Shown here: one piece after another, positions 1-8,611 of the stretch
Layout of the letters: every line of letters starts with the position of its first letter
Numbering within the stretch: position 1 is the first letter of the stretch
NCBI RefSeq assembly: GCF_004681185.1
Contig: NZ_SRIF01000004.1
Span: 1 to 64,000, forward strand
DNA from: Haloarcula amylovorans
GTDB taxonomy: Archaea; Halobacteriota; Halobacteria; Halobacteriales; Haloarculaceae
Direction of reading: 5' to 3'
DNA length: 64,000 nt
Position numbers and translations under genes: made by a program
The notes under the pieces: generated by a model
What the model saw: only the letters and a program-made list of their open reading frames with translations
The model's database searches: none
Told to the model about the DNA's origin: nothing

Positions 1-156
1 GAGGTACAGGTCGTAGGCACCGGGGAAGAAGGTGATCATCACCATCACCAGCACCATCGGTGCGATGAACCAGTACGGGAGGTAGTCGTTCCAGACGTCC
101 CGGAGGCTCCCGAGGGCCGTGTCGTTCGCCGTTTCCGTTTTCGTTGGTGTACTCAT
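1..156 (-). CDS. Sugar ABC transporter permease, MalF type (N-terminal fragment)
   Basis: The gene runs off the left edge, so only the first 52 codons are visible. A short polar N-terminus is followed by a hydrophobic run (WFIAPMVLVMVMITFFP) typical of the first membrane helix of MalF/UgpA-type permeases, including the early Pro-Tyr-Trp-Phe-Ile-Ala-Pro segment common in this family. It lies 41 nt downstream of the binding lipoprotein at 198-1625 on the same strand, the usual binding protein-permease order. Family assignment is inferred from this short piece plus context. Confidence 0.75.
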   Translation of the reverse strand, partial: MSTPTKTETANDTALGSLRDVWNDYLPYWFIAPMVLVMVMITFFPGAYDLYL

Positions 157-197
157 TATGGTAGTGTGGAAAATATTGTGTCGGGTGGGACGTTCCG

Positions 198-1625
198 TTA
201 TCCGCTGTAAATGTCTTCGGCAACCGTTGCTGCCTTCTTCATCGCGTCCTCGGCGGATTTCTGACCGGCGATGGCACGCTGCAGTTCTTCGGAGTAGCGC
301 TGGCCCCACTCTGGGTACTTGCGATCGAACGGGTCCGGCGCTGCGACCTGCAACGATTCGAGCGAGATCTGTGCGTAGTCCTCGCCGACTTTCGAGCGGT
401 AGTCGTCGTTCTCCCAGATTGACTGGCGCACCGAGAACACACCGCTGCTCTCTGTATGCATCCAGAGGTCGGTCGGCTGGGAGGTTGCCCACAACATGAA
501 CAGGAACGCTTGCTCGGAGTTCTTGGCGTTCTTCGACGTGGAAATCTGCCAGTTGAACGCGTTCGGATTGAGCTCTCCGCCCTCGGGTTTGGGCACTTTC
601 GCGATTCGGACGGTGTCGGCGACGTTGGACTCATCGTTGGTCAGTCCGCCCCAGAACATATTGGCGTCGGCGACGATGTGACCAGTCCGACCTTCCGCCA
701 TTGTCGCTTGAACGTCGGACCACGTCTGGCTCGACGCACCTTCCGGTCCGTAGTCTTGGAGCAGTTTGCTGTACCAGTCCGCCGCCTCGATGACGCCCTG
801 GCTGTCGAGACCAGAGTCGTTCGGGAACTCGGTCCAGAGCTTGGTCCCTTTCTGTCGGAGAAGCGTGTTCAGGATGTAGATGTTCATCCCGTAGCCCTTC
901 TGCCCACGGCCGGCCGTACCGACGATATCGGACTCGTTCTCGTGGATGACCTTCGCGTTCTCTCGATGCTGTGCCCACGTTTCTGCGACCTCGAGGCCGT
1001 GCTTCTCGTAGAGGTCCTTCCGGTAGAACTGGGTCTGGACCTCGACCGTAATCGGTAGCCCGGTCCAGTTGTCGCTGTAGCCACCGCCGTGGGCCTGCCA
1101 CCGCGACGCCTCGAAGAGGTCGTCGGGCTTGTACCAGCCCTCGTCGTAGAGGCTCCCGTCGTTGAAGTACGGGTCGAGCGGCTGGATCCACCCCTCCTCG
1201 CGGAACTGATTGACGACCTGGTCCATGAAGAAGACGTCGAACTGTCCGGCCCCGGTACTCACGTCGGTCTGTCGCTTGGTCCGGAACTGCTGTTCGGGCA
1301 GGATATTCCATTTGACGTCGATCCCCGTCAGTTCCTCGAAAACCGGGATGGCGGGCTTGATGGCGTCTACCCACGGATGCTGGACGGCACCGATGTTTAT
1401 CTGGTCACCCTCGAACTGTTGCCACTCGATATCGGCACTATCGTACTCGCTCAGGGGAATCGCGAGGTTGTCTGAGTCGCCACCAGTGGAACTGTTACCC
1501 GACCCGTCGCCGGTCGATCCACCGCCACTCGAACCGTCGCCACCTCGCGTGCACCCGGCGAGCCCGCCGAGTATCCCCACACCTGTCGCTTTGATGAACT
1601 TCCGTCTGGTATTGTCAATTGGCAT
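198..1625 (-). CDS. Extracellular solute-binding lipoprotein, family 1 (carbohydrate ABC transporter)
   Basis: A 475-residue protein that should capture a sugar or oligosaccharide outside the cell and hand it to the permease encoded next door. It starts with a twin-arginine motif (RRKFIK, residues 7-12), a short hydrophobic stretch and a lipobox LAGC with Cys25, then a Gly/Ser linker to about residue 50. The mature part has the family 1 binding-protein pattern, with a predicted hinge region and WxxLP/GLP-type segments (NWTGLPITVEVQTQFY). The start is supported by a TATA-like box about 30 nt upstream. The ligand cannot be read from the sequence; the flanking aldolase, SDR and DeoR regulator suggest a monosaccharide or uronate. 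Confidence 0.9.
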   Translation of the reverse strand: MPIDNTRRKFIKATGVGILGGLAGCTRGGDGSSGGGSTGDGSGNSSTGGDSDNLAIPLSEYDSADIEWQQFEGDQINIGAVQHPWVDAIKPAIPVFEELTGIDVKWNILPEQQFRTKRQTDVSTGAGQFDVFFMDQVVNQFREEGWIQPLDPYFNDGSLYDEGWYKPDDLFEASRWQAHGGGYSDNWTGLPITVEVQTQFYRKDLYEKHGLEVAETWAQHRENAKVIHENESDIVGTAGRGQKGYGMNIYILNTLLRQKGTKLWTEFPNDSGLDSQGVIEAADWYSKLLQDYGPEGASSQTWSDVQATMAEGRTGHIVADANMFWGGLTNDESNVADTVRIAKVPKPEGGELNPNAFNWQISTSKNAKNSEQAFLFMLWATSQPTDLWMHTESSGVFSVRQSIWENDDYRSKVGEDYAQISLESLQVAAPDPFDRKYPEWGQRYSEELQRAIAGQKSAEDAMKKAATVAEDIYSG

Positions 1626-1634
1626 GTTCTGCTA

Positions 1635-1660
1635 CCACATGGTGGACAATGGTATTATAA
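1635..1660 (-). promoter_or_regulatory. Promoter and possible operator of the binding-protein gene
   Basis: A TATA-like element (TTATAATACC on the minus strand, 1651-1660) lies about 30 nt before the ATG at 1625. Between it and the start is an 11-bp dyad CCAC-ATG-GTGG (1635-1645). The position, between promoter and start codon, suits a repressor site, and the DeoR/GlpR protein encoded upstream is an obvious candidate, but binding is inference. Confidence 0.4.
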
Positions 1661-1825
1661 CATTTAATCCTTGCCATCTCATCGACCGTTACGCCGTCAC
1701 AGACGGCAGAACACTGCGAAAGAGGAGGAGATTTTGCGTAATTAGCTCTGCGCGGTGAACCGATTGGTTAGTTTTTATCGCAGCGGTAACCGCTTTCGCG
1801 GAAAGCAACCGATGATTTCCGCGCT

Positions 1826-2605
1826 TCAGCCGTATGCTCCGGACTCGAATACGCCTTCGACGAGCTCCGTCTCGTCGAACAAGTCGCGGTACCCTTCGGG
1901 CACACGTGCGTCAGTGACGAGGAGGTCGATATCCTCGACCGACCCGAATCGGCGGAAGCTCTGCTCACCGAACTTCTCTGCGACAGTGACCACGACAGTC
2001 CGCGCCGAGTGCTCCACGACGAGCTGTTTGATCTTTGCTTCGGACTCGTTCGGTGCCGACAAGGTGCCATCGGCGCCGATACCGTTGACGCCGATGAACG
2101 CGAGGTCGAAGTTGGAATTGCCGATATAATCCTCCGTCGTCGGCCCGATCAGCGCTTTGGTCTCGTTTCGGTACTCTCCACCAGTCATTTTCACCGTCCC
2201 GTCCGATTTCGACAACTCGAGCACTAACATGGGAGAGCTCGTGACGGCGATGATCGAATCATCGTCTGGAGCTGCCTTGGCGACTTGCATCGTGGTCGTC
2301 CCGGCATCGAAGTAAACGACGTGGCCTTCCGCGATTTCCTCGACGGCTCGGTCGGCGATCGCTTGTTTGCGCTCTAAGTTTTGGATGAGACGCCGATTGA
2401 ACGACCGTTCGATACCCACGTTCGTCGTGGGAACGACGCCACCGTGTGTTCGCTCGACGAGGTTTCGCTTGGCGAGGTCACGGAGGTCACGTCTGATGGT
2501 CGATTCTGACACGTCGAGACGGGTAGCCAACTCCTCGACCGAGAGGCCCCCGTGCTTTGTGACTAACTCCGTGATGGACCGACGACGTTCTTCGGGGGTA
2601 GTCAC
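1826..2605 (-). CDS. DeoR/GlpR-family transcriptional regulator
   Basis: A 259-residue regulator of the sugar-phosphate-sensing DeoR family. Residues about 6-57 form the winged helix-turn-helix with the family signature STIRRDL (35-41) preceded by LSVEELATRLDVSE. The rest is the DeoRC sensor domain, with the conserved YFDAGTTT segment and the IGVNGI/LAFIGVNG region that bind phosphorylated sugars in relatives. It sits between the transporter genes and an aldolase/SDR pair on the same strand, so it most likely controls this operon in response to a phosphorylated intermediate. In Haloferax a GlpR homologue represses fructose and glucose genes; whether this protein does the same is unknown. Confidence 0.9.
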   Translation of the reverse strand: MTTPEERRRSITELVTKHGGLSVEELATRLDVSESTIRRDLRDLAKRNLVERTHGGVVPTTNVGIERSFNRRLIQNLERKQAIADRAVEEIAEGHVVYFDAGTTTMQVAKAAPDDDSIIAVTSSPMLVLELSKSDGTVKMTGGEYRNETKALIGPTTEDYIGNSNFDLAFIGVNGIGADGTLSAPNESEAKIKQLVVEHSARTVVVTVAEKFGEQSFRRFGSVEDIDLLVTDARVPEGYRDLFDETELVEGVFESGAYG

Positions 2606-2680
2606 GGGTCAGCACCCCGAAGCCGGTCCGTTCGTTGCACCGATGCGGTTAGCATGCCTACGCGTAACGGCGACTCGTAT

Positions 2681-3517
2681 TTAGGTTTCTCGCCCGCCTG
2701 TGACGGCGGCTGGTGCGTCGTCCCACACTTCCTCGACGGACGCGCCGTCGTGGACGATGTCCATGAGCGCGGAGACCGTTCGCTCCGGGTCGTCGGACTT
2801 CCAGATGGTGCGGCCGATCATCAGGCCGCGGGCACCGGATTCCATGGCTCCCTCGACGGATTCCAGCATCGCGCGGGTGGTGCCGGTGGCCGGGCCGCCG
2901 AGAATCATTACGGGGACCGGCGAGTTCTCGACGAGCGGCTCGAACGTCTCGACGCTACCTGTATACGGCGCTTTGAGGATGTCCGCGCCGAACTCCCAGC
3001 CCATGCGCATCGCGTCTTCGACGAACTCGACGTCCGTCTCCAGCTTGTCCGGGACGCGTCGGCCCCACATGACCGGCTCGACGACCAGCGGGATGTCGGT
3101 CCCGCGGAGGTCCTCGGCGAGTTCGGCGATATACTCGACGTTCCGGCGGAACGTCTCGGTGTCGTCACGGCCGAACACGAGCACCGTCTTGACCCCAACG
3201 GGGTCAAGTTCCGCGAGGAACTCGGCGTCGAACGCTGGCGTCCAGAGATCCTTATCGTGGTCTCGGCCCGGGCTGGTCGACCACGTCACAACGTCCGCCG
3301 TGAGGACGACGTCGACGTCAGCCTCCGCGAAGCGGTCCTGGTAGTGACGGGCCATGTGCGGCCCAACGAGGACACCATCCGGTTCGCCCGCGAGGACCTT
3401 GTCGATAGTCTCTATTGGGTTCTTGAATCCGTCAGGCGCACCGAGGCTGAGTCCGTGATCTAGCGCTACGACGACTGCGTTCCCCGACGGAGTGTCGAGG
3501 AGTGTCTCTGTACTCAT
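2681..3517 (-). CDS. Class I aldolase, DhnA/LacD-like (fructose-bisphosphate aldolase family)
   Basis: A 278-residue TIM-barrel aldolase of the DhnA/DeoC superfamily. The N-terminus has the family pattern VVALDHGLSLG, and the Schiff-base lysine is expected in ADILKAPYTG at about residue 181. A phosphate-binding motif, MILGGPATG followed by GLMIGRTIW, lies near the C-terminus. Relatives include archaeal fructose-1,6-bisphosphate aldolase, LsrF and the ADH synthase of aromatic amino-acid synthesis; the catabolic neighbours favour a sugar-phosphate or ketose aldolase. A TATA-like element (AGTTATGTGG, about 3546-3556) sits 25-30 nt upstream of the ATG. It is 75 nt upstream of the DeoR regulator gene and 61 nt downstream of the SDR gene. 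Confidence 0.82.
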   Translation of the reverse strand: MSTETLLDTPSGNAVVVALDHGLSLGAPDGFKNPIETIDKVLAGEPDGVLVGPHMARHYQDRFAEADVDVVLTADVVTWSTSPGRDHDKDLWTPAFDAEFLAELDPVGVKTVLVFGRDDTETFRRNVEYIAELAEDLRGTDIPLVVEPVMWGRRVPDKLETDVEFVEDAMRMGWEFGADILKAPYTGSVETFEPLVENSPVPVMILGGPATGTTRAMLESVEGAMESGARGLMIGRTIWKSDDPERTVSALMDIVHDGASVEEVWDDAPAAVTGGRET

Positions 3518-3578
3518 TGGCTCCAGTTAATCAGTATGAACCCATCCACATAACTATTCTCCTACCGGGCGATGACAA

Positions 3579-4361
3579 TCAGATTATTCGCCACCCTCCA
3601 TCGACCATCAACACCTCGCCAGTCACGTAATCGGCGTCGTCACTGGCGAGGTAGAGGGCCGCACCGGCAACATCTTCTGGTGTGCCCGCGCGGCCGGCCG
3701 GGACCGGTTTGATGAGTTCGTCTTTCGCCGCTGCCGCGGGCGCGTCCTCCGACCAGCCGTCGATGAACTCGGTAGCTATCTGTCCGGGCCCGACTGCGTT
3801 CACCCGGATGTCGTGGTCTGCCAGTTCGAGTGCGGCACCACGGGTAATCATCTTGACCGCGGCCTTCGTCGAGTCGTACTGTATCTGGTCGCGCTGGGCG
3901 ACGAACGAACTGATCGAGGCCGTATTGACGATTGCCCCATCGGTCCCGCGGTCGATCATATCCTGTGCTGCGGCTTGACAGCCGAAGAACACTCCCTTCG
4001 CGTTGACCTGGTGTATCTTCTCGAACTCCGCTTCGCTGATCTCGAGCAGCCCGCCGCCGATGAACAGTCCTGCGTTGTTCACCATCACGTCGACACCGCC
4101 GTACTCTCGGGCGCGTTCGACGACCGCACGAATGTCGTCGGCGTCCGAGACGTCCGTCTGTACGAACTCAGCGGTGCCACCTTGCTCACGGATGACCTCG
4201 TGGGTTGGCGTCTCTGCGGCCTTGGGTTCGGGTTCGATGTCGGCGTTGAGGACCGTTGCCCCCGCGTTGGCGAATCTACTGGCGATTTCTCGTCCGATTC
4301 CAGAGCTCGCTCCGGTGACGACGACGGTATCTCCGTCGAAGTCTGAACTGTAGTCGGGCAT
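3579..4361 (-). CDS. SDR-family oxidoreductase
   Basis: A 260-residue classical short-chain dehydrogenase/reductase that would oxidise or reduce a sugar or sugar-acid hydroxyl with NAD(P). Visible motifs are the nucleotide-binding TGASSGIG near residue 14, NNAG in the middle, and the catalytic Ser (SISSF) with YDSTK. I chose the ATG at 4361 because the Rossmann beta-strand follows 11 residues later; a longer reading frame to 4454 adds a non-homologous, non-acidic tail. It is the first gene of the leftward group. The acidic Asp after the second strand (NADIEPEPK) hints at NAD rather than NADP, with modest certainty. Confidence 0.85.
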   Translation of the reverse strand: MPDYSSDFDGDTVVVTGASSGIGREIASRFANAGATVLNADIEPEPKAAETPTHEVIREQGGTAEFVQTDVSDADDIRAVVERAREYGGVDVMVNNAGLFIGGGLLEISEAEFEKIHQVNAKGVFFGCQAAAQDMIDRGTDGAIVNTASISSFVAQRDQIQYDSTKAAVKMITRGAALELADHDIRVNAVGPGQIATEFIDGWSEDAPAAAAKDELIKPVPAGRAGTPEDVAGAALYLASDDADYVTGEVLMVDGGWRII

Positions 4362-5429
4362 CAGCACATACTCGGTCGAGATACACGTTAAATATTTGGG
4401 TGAGCGCCAGACCGTGCGTTTCTCCAAAACACGGGGTCGCCCACTCACAATCATTTCTCCTCGTTTCTTGCTGATTCGTCTAGCAAATGCCCAAAATCAA
4501 CACCAATATAGGGGATTGGTAACAAGGCACATTCGATGCAGTAGTAGCATCCGCCGATTCAATCATTGACAATCCAGAGGGGGCGTGAAATCTTTTGACT
4601 GATATAGTATTAGTTTAACAGATAATGTGAAGCATCAGGTATAGGTCCGGTTGTTTTACCCGCTCGTCGACCAGCAGCCGATGAAAGCCAAGTCGACTGT
4701 CGTGTAGCTCCGAGTCGGTACACAACTGGTCGTGTCGTGTCTGTTCTGGTTAACGGAGAGATCTCCTCGACGACCATGGCGATAACAGATGTACACTTGT
4801 CCCCGAAACTGGTGGAGTCACCGAGCTCTCGATCACGTGAATACCCTTCCACTCGAATTTGTATAACGTATGTACGTATGTTATTCAATCGAGACAACTC
4901 AGACCCTGACCGAAGTCGAGTTTCAGCAGTATCTTCTCGACTTGGCATCTGATACAAATATTTTCGGATACTATCTCAGTGTACGGTTATAGACGTAGGA
5001 TTTACAGAGAGAAATATCTCTATTGTCGTTTGTATACGGTAAATATATCATATGTGGGAATACTATCGGAGTATCCACCTCCAACATTCTTTATCTAATT
5101 ATATACTGGTCACTTTCGAATCTGAAATGTTCTATGTGCAGATATTTTTGGTCTACTATAGCCATTTTCCGAAGTAGCTGCGTCGTGACCAACGGAAAAG
5201 CGACGATTACTGAAGAATATACGAGAATCTCGGTTGTATTCGTGCCGAGGGACGTTCCCTTCGGCAGCGTCAAAAGGTCGGGAACGGCACGCCTGACGAC
5301 CGTCAGTCACTGACAGGCTGGTCTGTGTCGACCGGCCACTGTGACCTGGGCCGATAGCGGACGCGATCGAGACGCTAGGCTGCGTGAAGTACGTACAGTT
5401 TTAGTCTATAGGGGCAAACCAGGTGACAG
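4362..5429. other. 1.07-kb AT-rich gap without a convincing gene
   Basis: This stretch is visibly poorer in GC than the rest, especially 4960-5220, where stop codons and TA-rich runs are common. The ORFs inside it (for example 4610-4957 minus and 5023-5313 plus) lack acidic haloarchaeal composition and recognisable motifs. A small dyad (AGAGAAATATCTCT, near 5008-5022) is present. The leftward promoter of the SDR gene should lie at the left end and the helicase promoter at the right end. It may be the remains of a lost mobile element, but no transposase motif is visible. Confidence 0.5.
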
Positions 5430-7655
5430 ATGTCGCTCCTGTTCGACCACGTCATCGGGCAGTTCGAACTCGGGGAGACCACACTGTACGCGGCTACCGA
5501 GGAAGACCTCGAGGATGGTGGTCCGGTCGTCCCCGCGCGGCCAATCGCCGAGTTCGCAGACAACCACGCGTCGCTGTCCCATCCCACCGAGGAGTGGACG
5601 TGTATCCCGCTCCACGATGCGGACTCGGCGATTCCCACCGGGTCGTTCGTGGCCTTCACTGACCACTCGATACACGGCCCGATATTCGTCTTCGAACGCG
5701 ACGGGGAACGCGACTTCGTCGAGGTCGACGCGTTCGGTGAGACGCGGCTGGCCGATCGCGTCCGATTCTGGCACTCCGATTTCGTCCCCGACACCTACCC
5801 ACCGACGTACGACTCCCCGATAGACGACAGCGAACCGCCACGAAACCCAACCGACGGAACGCTCGTCGAGGGATTATTCGACCACGTCGAGCGCGAACGC
5901 GCGGCGACTCGGGCGGAAAACCGAGAGCAGACAGAGCGTCGTTCGCCGGCCGCTATCTACGACGACGGCGGCGACGCCGTCCCCGAACTCAGCTCAGTCG
6001 GTGCCGACGGCGACGGCGAATACCGATTCCGAGTGGAGCTCCCCGAACATCTCGAAAACCGCCGCGACGGCGACTGGGCGTACTTCGTCGAGTCGGAGTT
6101 CGGCATCTACGAGGGCAACGAGGTGTTGCTTCACGGGGTGGACGAACGTGCTGACGGTGGTTCCTTTCCCATCGAGGCGATGGTGAAACGCATCCGGGGG
6201 CTGAATCTCTGGGTGACCGTCGACTGGTCCGACGTGGACGGGGCGACCAACGTAGGGAACGAACTCTCGAACGGCGATGAGACGTACGGTCTCACGGCGC
6301 TGTTGAACCCGGTCCCGTTCGACCGCGAGCGGAACGCGATCGAGGAGCTGCGAGACCACCCGTTTCGGGCGGTTCTGTCCGGCGAGCGCCCGATTACGTT
6401 CACCAACGGTGCGGCCGCACGGAGCGACCCCTTCGACGACGAACTGAACCAGGAACAGCAACTGGCGGTCGAACACGCGCTCCTGGCGGACGACCTGCTG
6501 TGTATCCACGGGCCGCCCGGAACGGGGAAGACGCGCACGCTCGTCGAGATCGTCCGCCGAGCCGCCCAAGCCGGCGAGAGCGTCCTCGTCTGTGCCGATT
6601 CGAACCAGGCCGTCGACAACCTCCTCACCGGCTCTTCGACAGCCGACGACCCGGATCCGAGGTCGTTGCACGCCTACGGACAGCACGGCGACGGGGAGTT
6701 CACCCTCGACCGCGTGAACGCGGGGCAGTCGTCGAACGCCGTCGTCTCACGCAGGTACACCGACGTTCCCGGGCGGGCCGAAGTCGTCGCAGCGACGAAC
6801 AACAGCGCCGCGACGCTGGCCCGGGAGTTCGACCTTCTCGTCCTCGACGAGGCGACCCAGTCCACCTGTACGGCCTCGTGTATCCCGCTAGCCCGGTCGA
6901 ATCGCGTCGTCCTCGCGGGGGACCACCGCCAGCTCCCGCCGTATAGCGCAAGCGAGGAGCCGCCGGAATCCAGCTACGGCCACTCGCTGTTCGAACACCT
7001 CTACGCCGACGGCGGCGTTTACGACGGCGTCGGGCTCCAGTTACAGACGCAGTATCGGATGCACCGCGACATCGCGTACTTCTCGAACCGGCGGTTCTAC
7101 GACCGAACGCTACGCAACGGCCGCAGTATCGACGCGCTGCCCGACAGACCGGCAATCGAGGGGTACAACGTTGGCGGCCGCGTCGAGACGGTGGACCACT
7201 CGAAGGCCAACCCGACGGAGGCTCGCCTCGTCGCCCACGTCGTGAGCGAGTTACTGGACGACGTTCCCGCCGACGAGATTGGCGTCATCACGCCCTACAC
7301 CGCACAGGTGGCCCGAATCAGGCAGGTGCTCGCCGACGCAGTCGGCCCTGCCGACCGCATCACGGTCGATACCATCGACTCCTTTCAGGGCGGGGAGCGA
7401 ACCGCGATCGTCCTCTCGCTCGTGCGGAGCAACGGCGACGGCGACGTCGGCTTTCTGGGTCGACCAACGGACGGCCCGCGTCGCTTGAACGTCGCGCTGA
7501 CGCGCGCGAAACGCTACTGTGCCATTGTTGCCGACTGGCACACGCTTCGGTACGACGCCGACGGCAAGTGTACAGACCTTTACGGCGAGTTCTATCAGTT
7601 CTTCGAGAACACCGACCGGTTGAACGCTGTCGACCCCGAGTTTATCCCGATCTAG
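5430..7655 (+). CDS. Superfamily 1 DNA2/NAM7-type helicase
   Basis: A 741-residue ATP-dependent helicase of the Upf1/Dna2 group. The C-terminal half carries all the expected motifs: Walker A GPPGTGKT (residues 361-368), motif II as DEAT (473-476), GDHRQLPP, the QYRMH motif, TVDTIDSFQGGE, and motif VI RRLNVALTRAKR. The first 340 residues have a beta-rich accessory region with no motif I recognise. It stands alone, between the AT-rich gap and a lipoprotein gene. Genes of this kind occur in haloarchaea as chromosomal housekeeping or defence-associated helicases; nothing nearby looks like a defence partner, so a general nucleic-acid role is the simplest reading. Confidence 0.9.
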   Translation: MSLLFDHVIGQFELGETTLYAATEEDLEDGGPVVPARPIAEFADNHASLSHPTEEWTCIPLHDADSAIPTGSFVAFTDHSIHGPIFVFERDGERDFVEVDAFGETRLADRVRFWHSDFVPDTYPPTYDSPIDDSEPPRNPTDGTLVEGLFDHVERERAATRAENREQTERRSPAAIYDDGGDAVPELSSVGADGDGEYRFRVELPEHLENRRDGDWAYFVESEFGIYEGNEVLLHGVDERADGGSFPIEAMVKRIRGLNLWVTVDWSDVDGATNVGNELSNGDETYGLTALLNPVPFDRERNAIEELRDHPFRAVLSGERPITFTNGAAARSDPFDDELNQEQQLAVEHALLADDLLCIHGPPGTGKTRTLVEIVRRAAQAGESVLVCADSNQAVDNLLTGSSTADDPDPRSLHAYGQHGDGEFTLDRVNAGQSSNAVVSRRYTDVPGRAEVVAATNNSAATLAREFDLLVLDEATQSTCTASCIPLARSNRVVLAGDHRQLPPYSASEEPPESSYGHSLFEHLYADGGVYDGVGLQLQTQYRMHRDIAYFSNRRFYDRTLRNGRSIDALPDRPAIEGYNVGGRVETVDHSKANPTEARLVAHVVSELLDDVPADEIGVITPYTAQVARIRQVLADAVGPADRITVDTIDSFQGGERTAIVLSLVRSNGDGDVGFLGRPTDGPRRLNVALTRAKRYCAIVADWHTLRYDADGKCTDLYGEFYQFFENTDRLNAVDPEFIPI

Positions 7656-7955
7656 TCGTTCGTTGGCGTTTCGAACGATAGGCTCTTCACCGACATACAT
7701 TCTGCGCCGATTTGGAAGTAAAATAACCAAAATAGGAATAGAAAAACAAATATTAGTAATGTGTGGCGGTCACGTAGCGACCACGGTTGCTAAGCCCTCG
7801 CAGAGACGAGCCGTCACTCGAATATTGCTGTTACTTGTCTTCGCCTGAAGCTGAACCATCCATCTAACGCGAACGGGACCGTGTGCCGATCGACTATCGA
7901 CCGAACTGGGCGAGACGATGCCAACATCGAAGTCTCCGCGCTACCTTGGTAATAT
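7656..7955. other. 300-bp intergenic stretch
   Basis: The stretch holds an AT-rich patch (about 7711-7770) after the helicase stop that may serve as its terminator. I see no ORF with haloarchaeal composition and no RNA gene. Confidence 0.4.
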
Positions 7956-8591
7956 ATGGCACTCGCTGGCTGGAATCCGTCGCTCGCGCTCGTTGCCCTC
8001 GTCTGCTTAGCCGGGTGCGGGTCGCTGTTCGGTGGGGGCGCGGACACGACGGGGGCGGGCGTAACGCCAGCGCCGGTTCCGGACATCGAAACGACGGCAC
8101 GCGCGCCCGCGGCCGACGCCAACGGACGAGCCTTGGCTGGAGGTATGAACGCAGAGACGGGACCGAACGGGACGACGATCACTACCGCCCGTACCGTTGC
8201 CCAGCCCCGCTATCTCTCGCTCCGTCCGAACTGCGAGCGACCGCCCGGGTTGGTCGTCCACATCCAGATCAACGCGCTTCGGAACAACGACCCGGCGACG
8301 AACGAGGGAATCAACACGACGTGGCAGTTCGCAGCGCCGTCGAACCGGGAGGCGATCGGATCGTATGCGAACTTCGTCGACGTCGTCACGAACCAGTATC
8401 GTCCGCTGCTGAACGCGTCGACAGTCACCTACGAGACGCTCGAACGGCGGGGCGGACGCGCCTCCCAGCGAATCGTGGTGAGTGATGGCAACGAGACGAC
8501 GGCGTACACGTGGTATCTCGAACTCCAGACGATTCAGACGACGGAACCGTACGGTGGGTGCTGGATGACGACCGGCGTCGTCGCCGAGTGA
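7956..8591 (+). CDS. Putative secreted lipoprotein, DUF4864-like
   Basis: A 211-residue protein with a short hydrophobic N-terminus ending in a lipobox LAGC (Cys21), so probably exported by Sec and lipid-anchored. A low-complexity Thr/Ala/Pro linker follows to about residue 55. The globular part ends in GGCWMTTGV, resembling the C-terminal GCW motif of DUF4864-type domains, which are small alpha-beta folds of unknown function. Asn-X-Thr/Ser sequons are present, as usual for surface proteins. The function is unknown. It converges on the acyl-CoA ligase gene, whose stop lies 20 nt away. Confidence 0.65.
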   Translation: MALAGWNPSLALVALVCLAGCGSLFGGGADTTGAGVTPAPVPDIETTARAPAADANGRALAGGMNAETGPNGTTITTARTVAQPRYLSLRPNCERPPGLVVHIQINALRNNDPATNEGINTTWQFAAPSNREAIGSYANFVDVVTNQYRPLLNASTVTYETLERRGGRASQRIVVSDGNETTAYTWYLELQTIQTTEPYGGCWMTTGVVAE

Positions 8592-8611
8592 GGACTCGCC
8601 TGCTCGCCCAC

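Noticed and set aside
4610..4957. 115-codon minus-strand ORF in the AT-rich gap
   Set aside because: No motif, no acidic bias and no promoter support; better treated as chance frame in low-GC DNA.
5023..5313. 96-codon plus-strand ORF in the AT-rich gap
   Set aside because: Codon use and composition unlike the rest of the window; no similarity visible.
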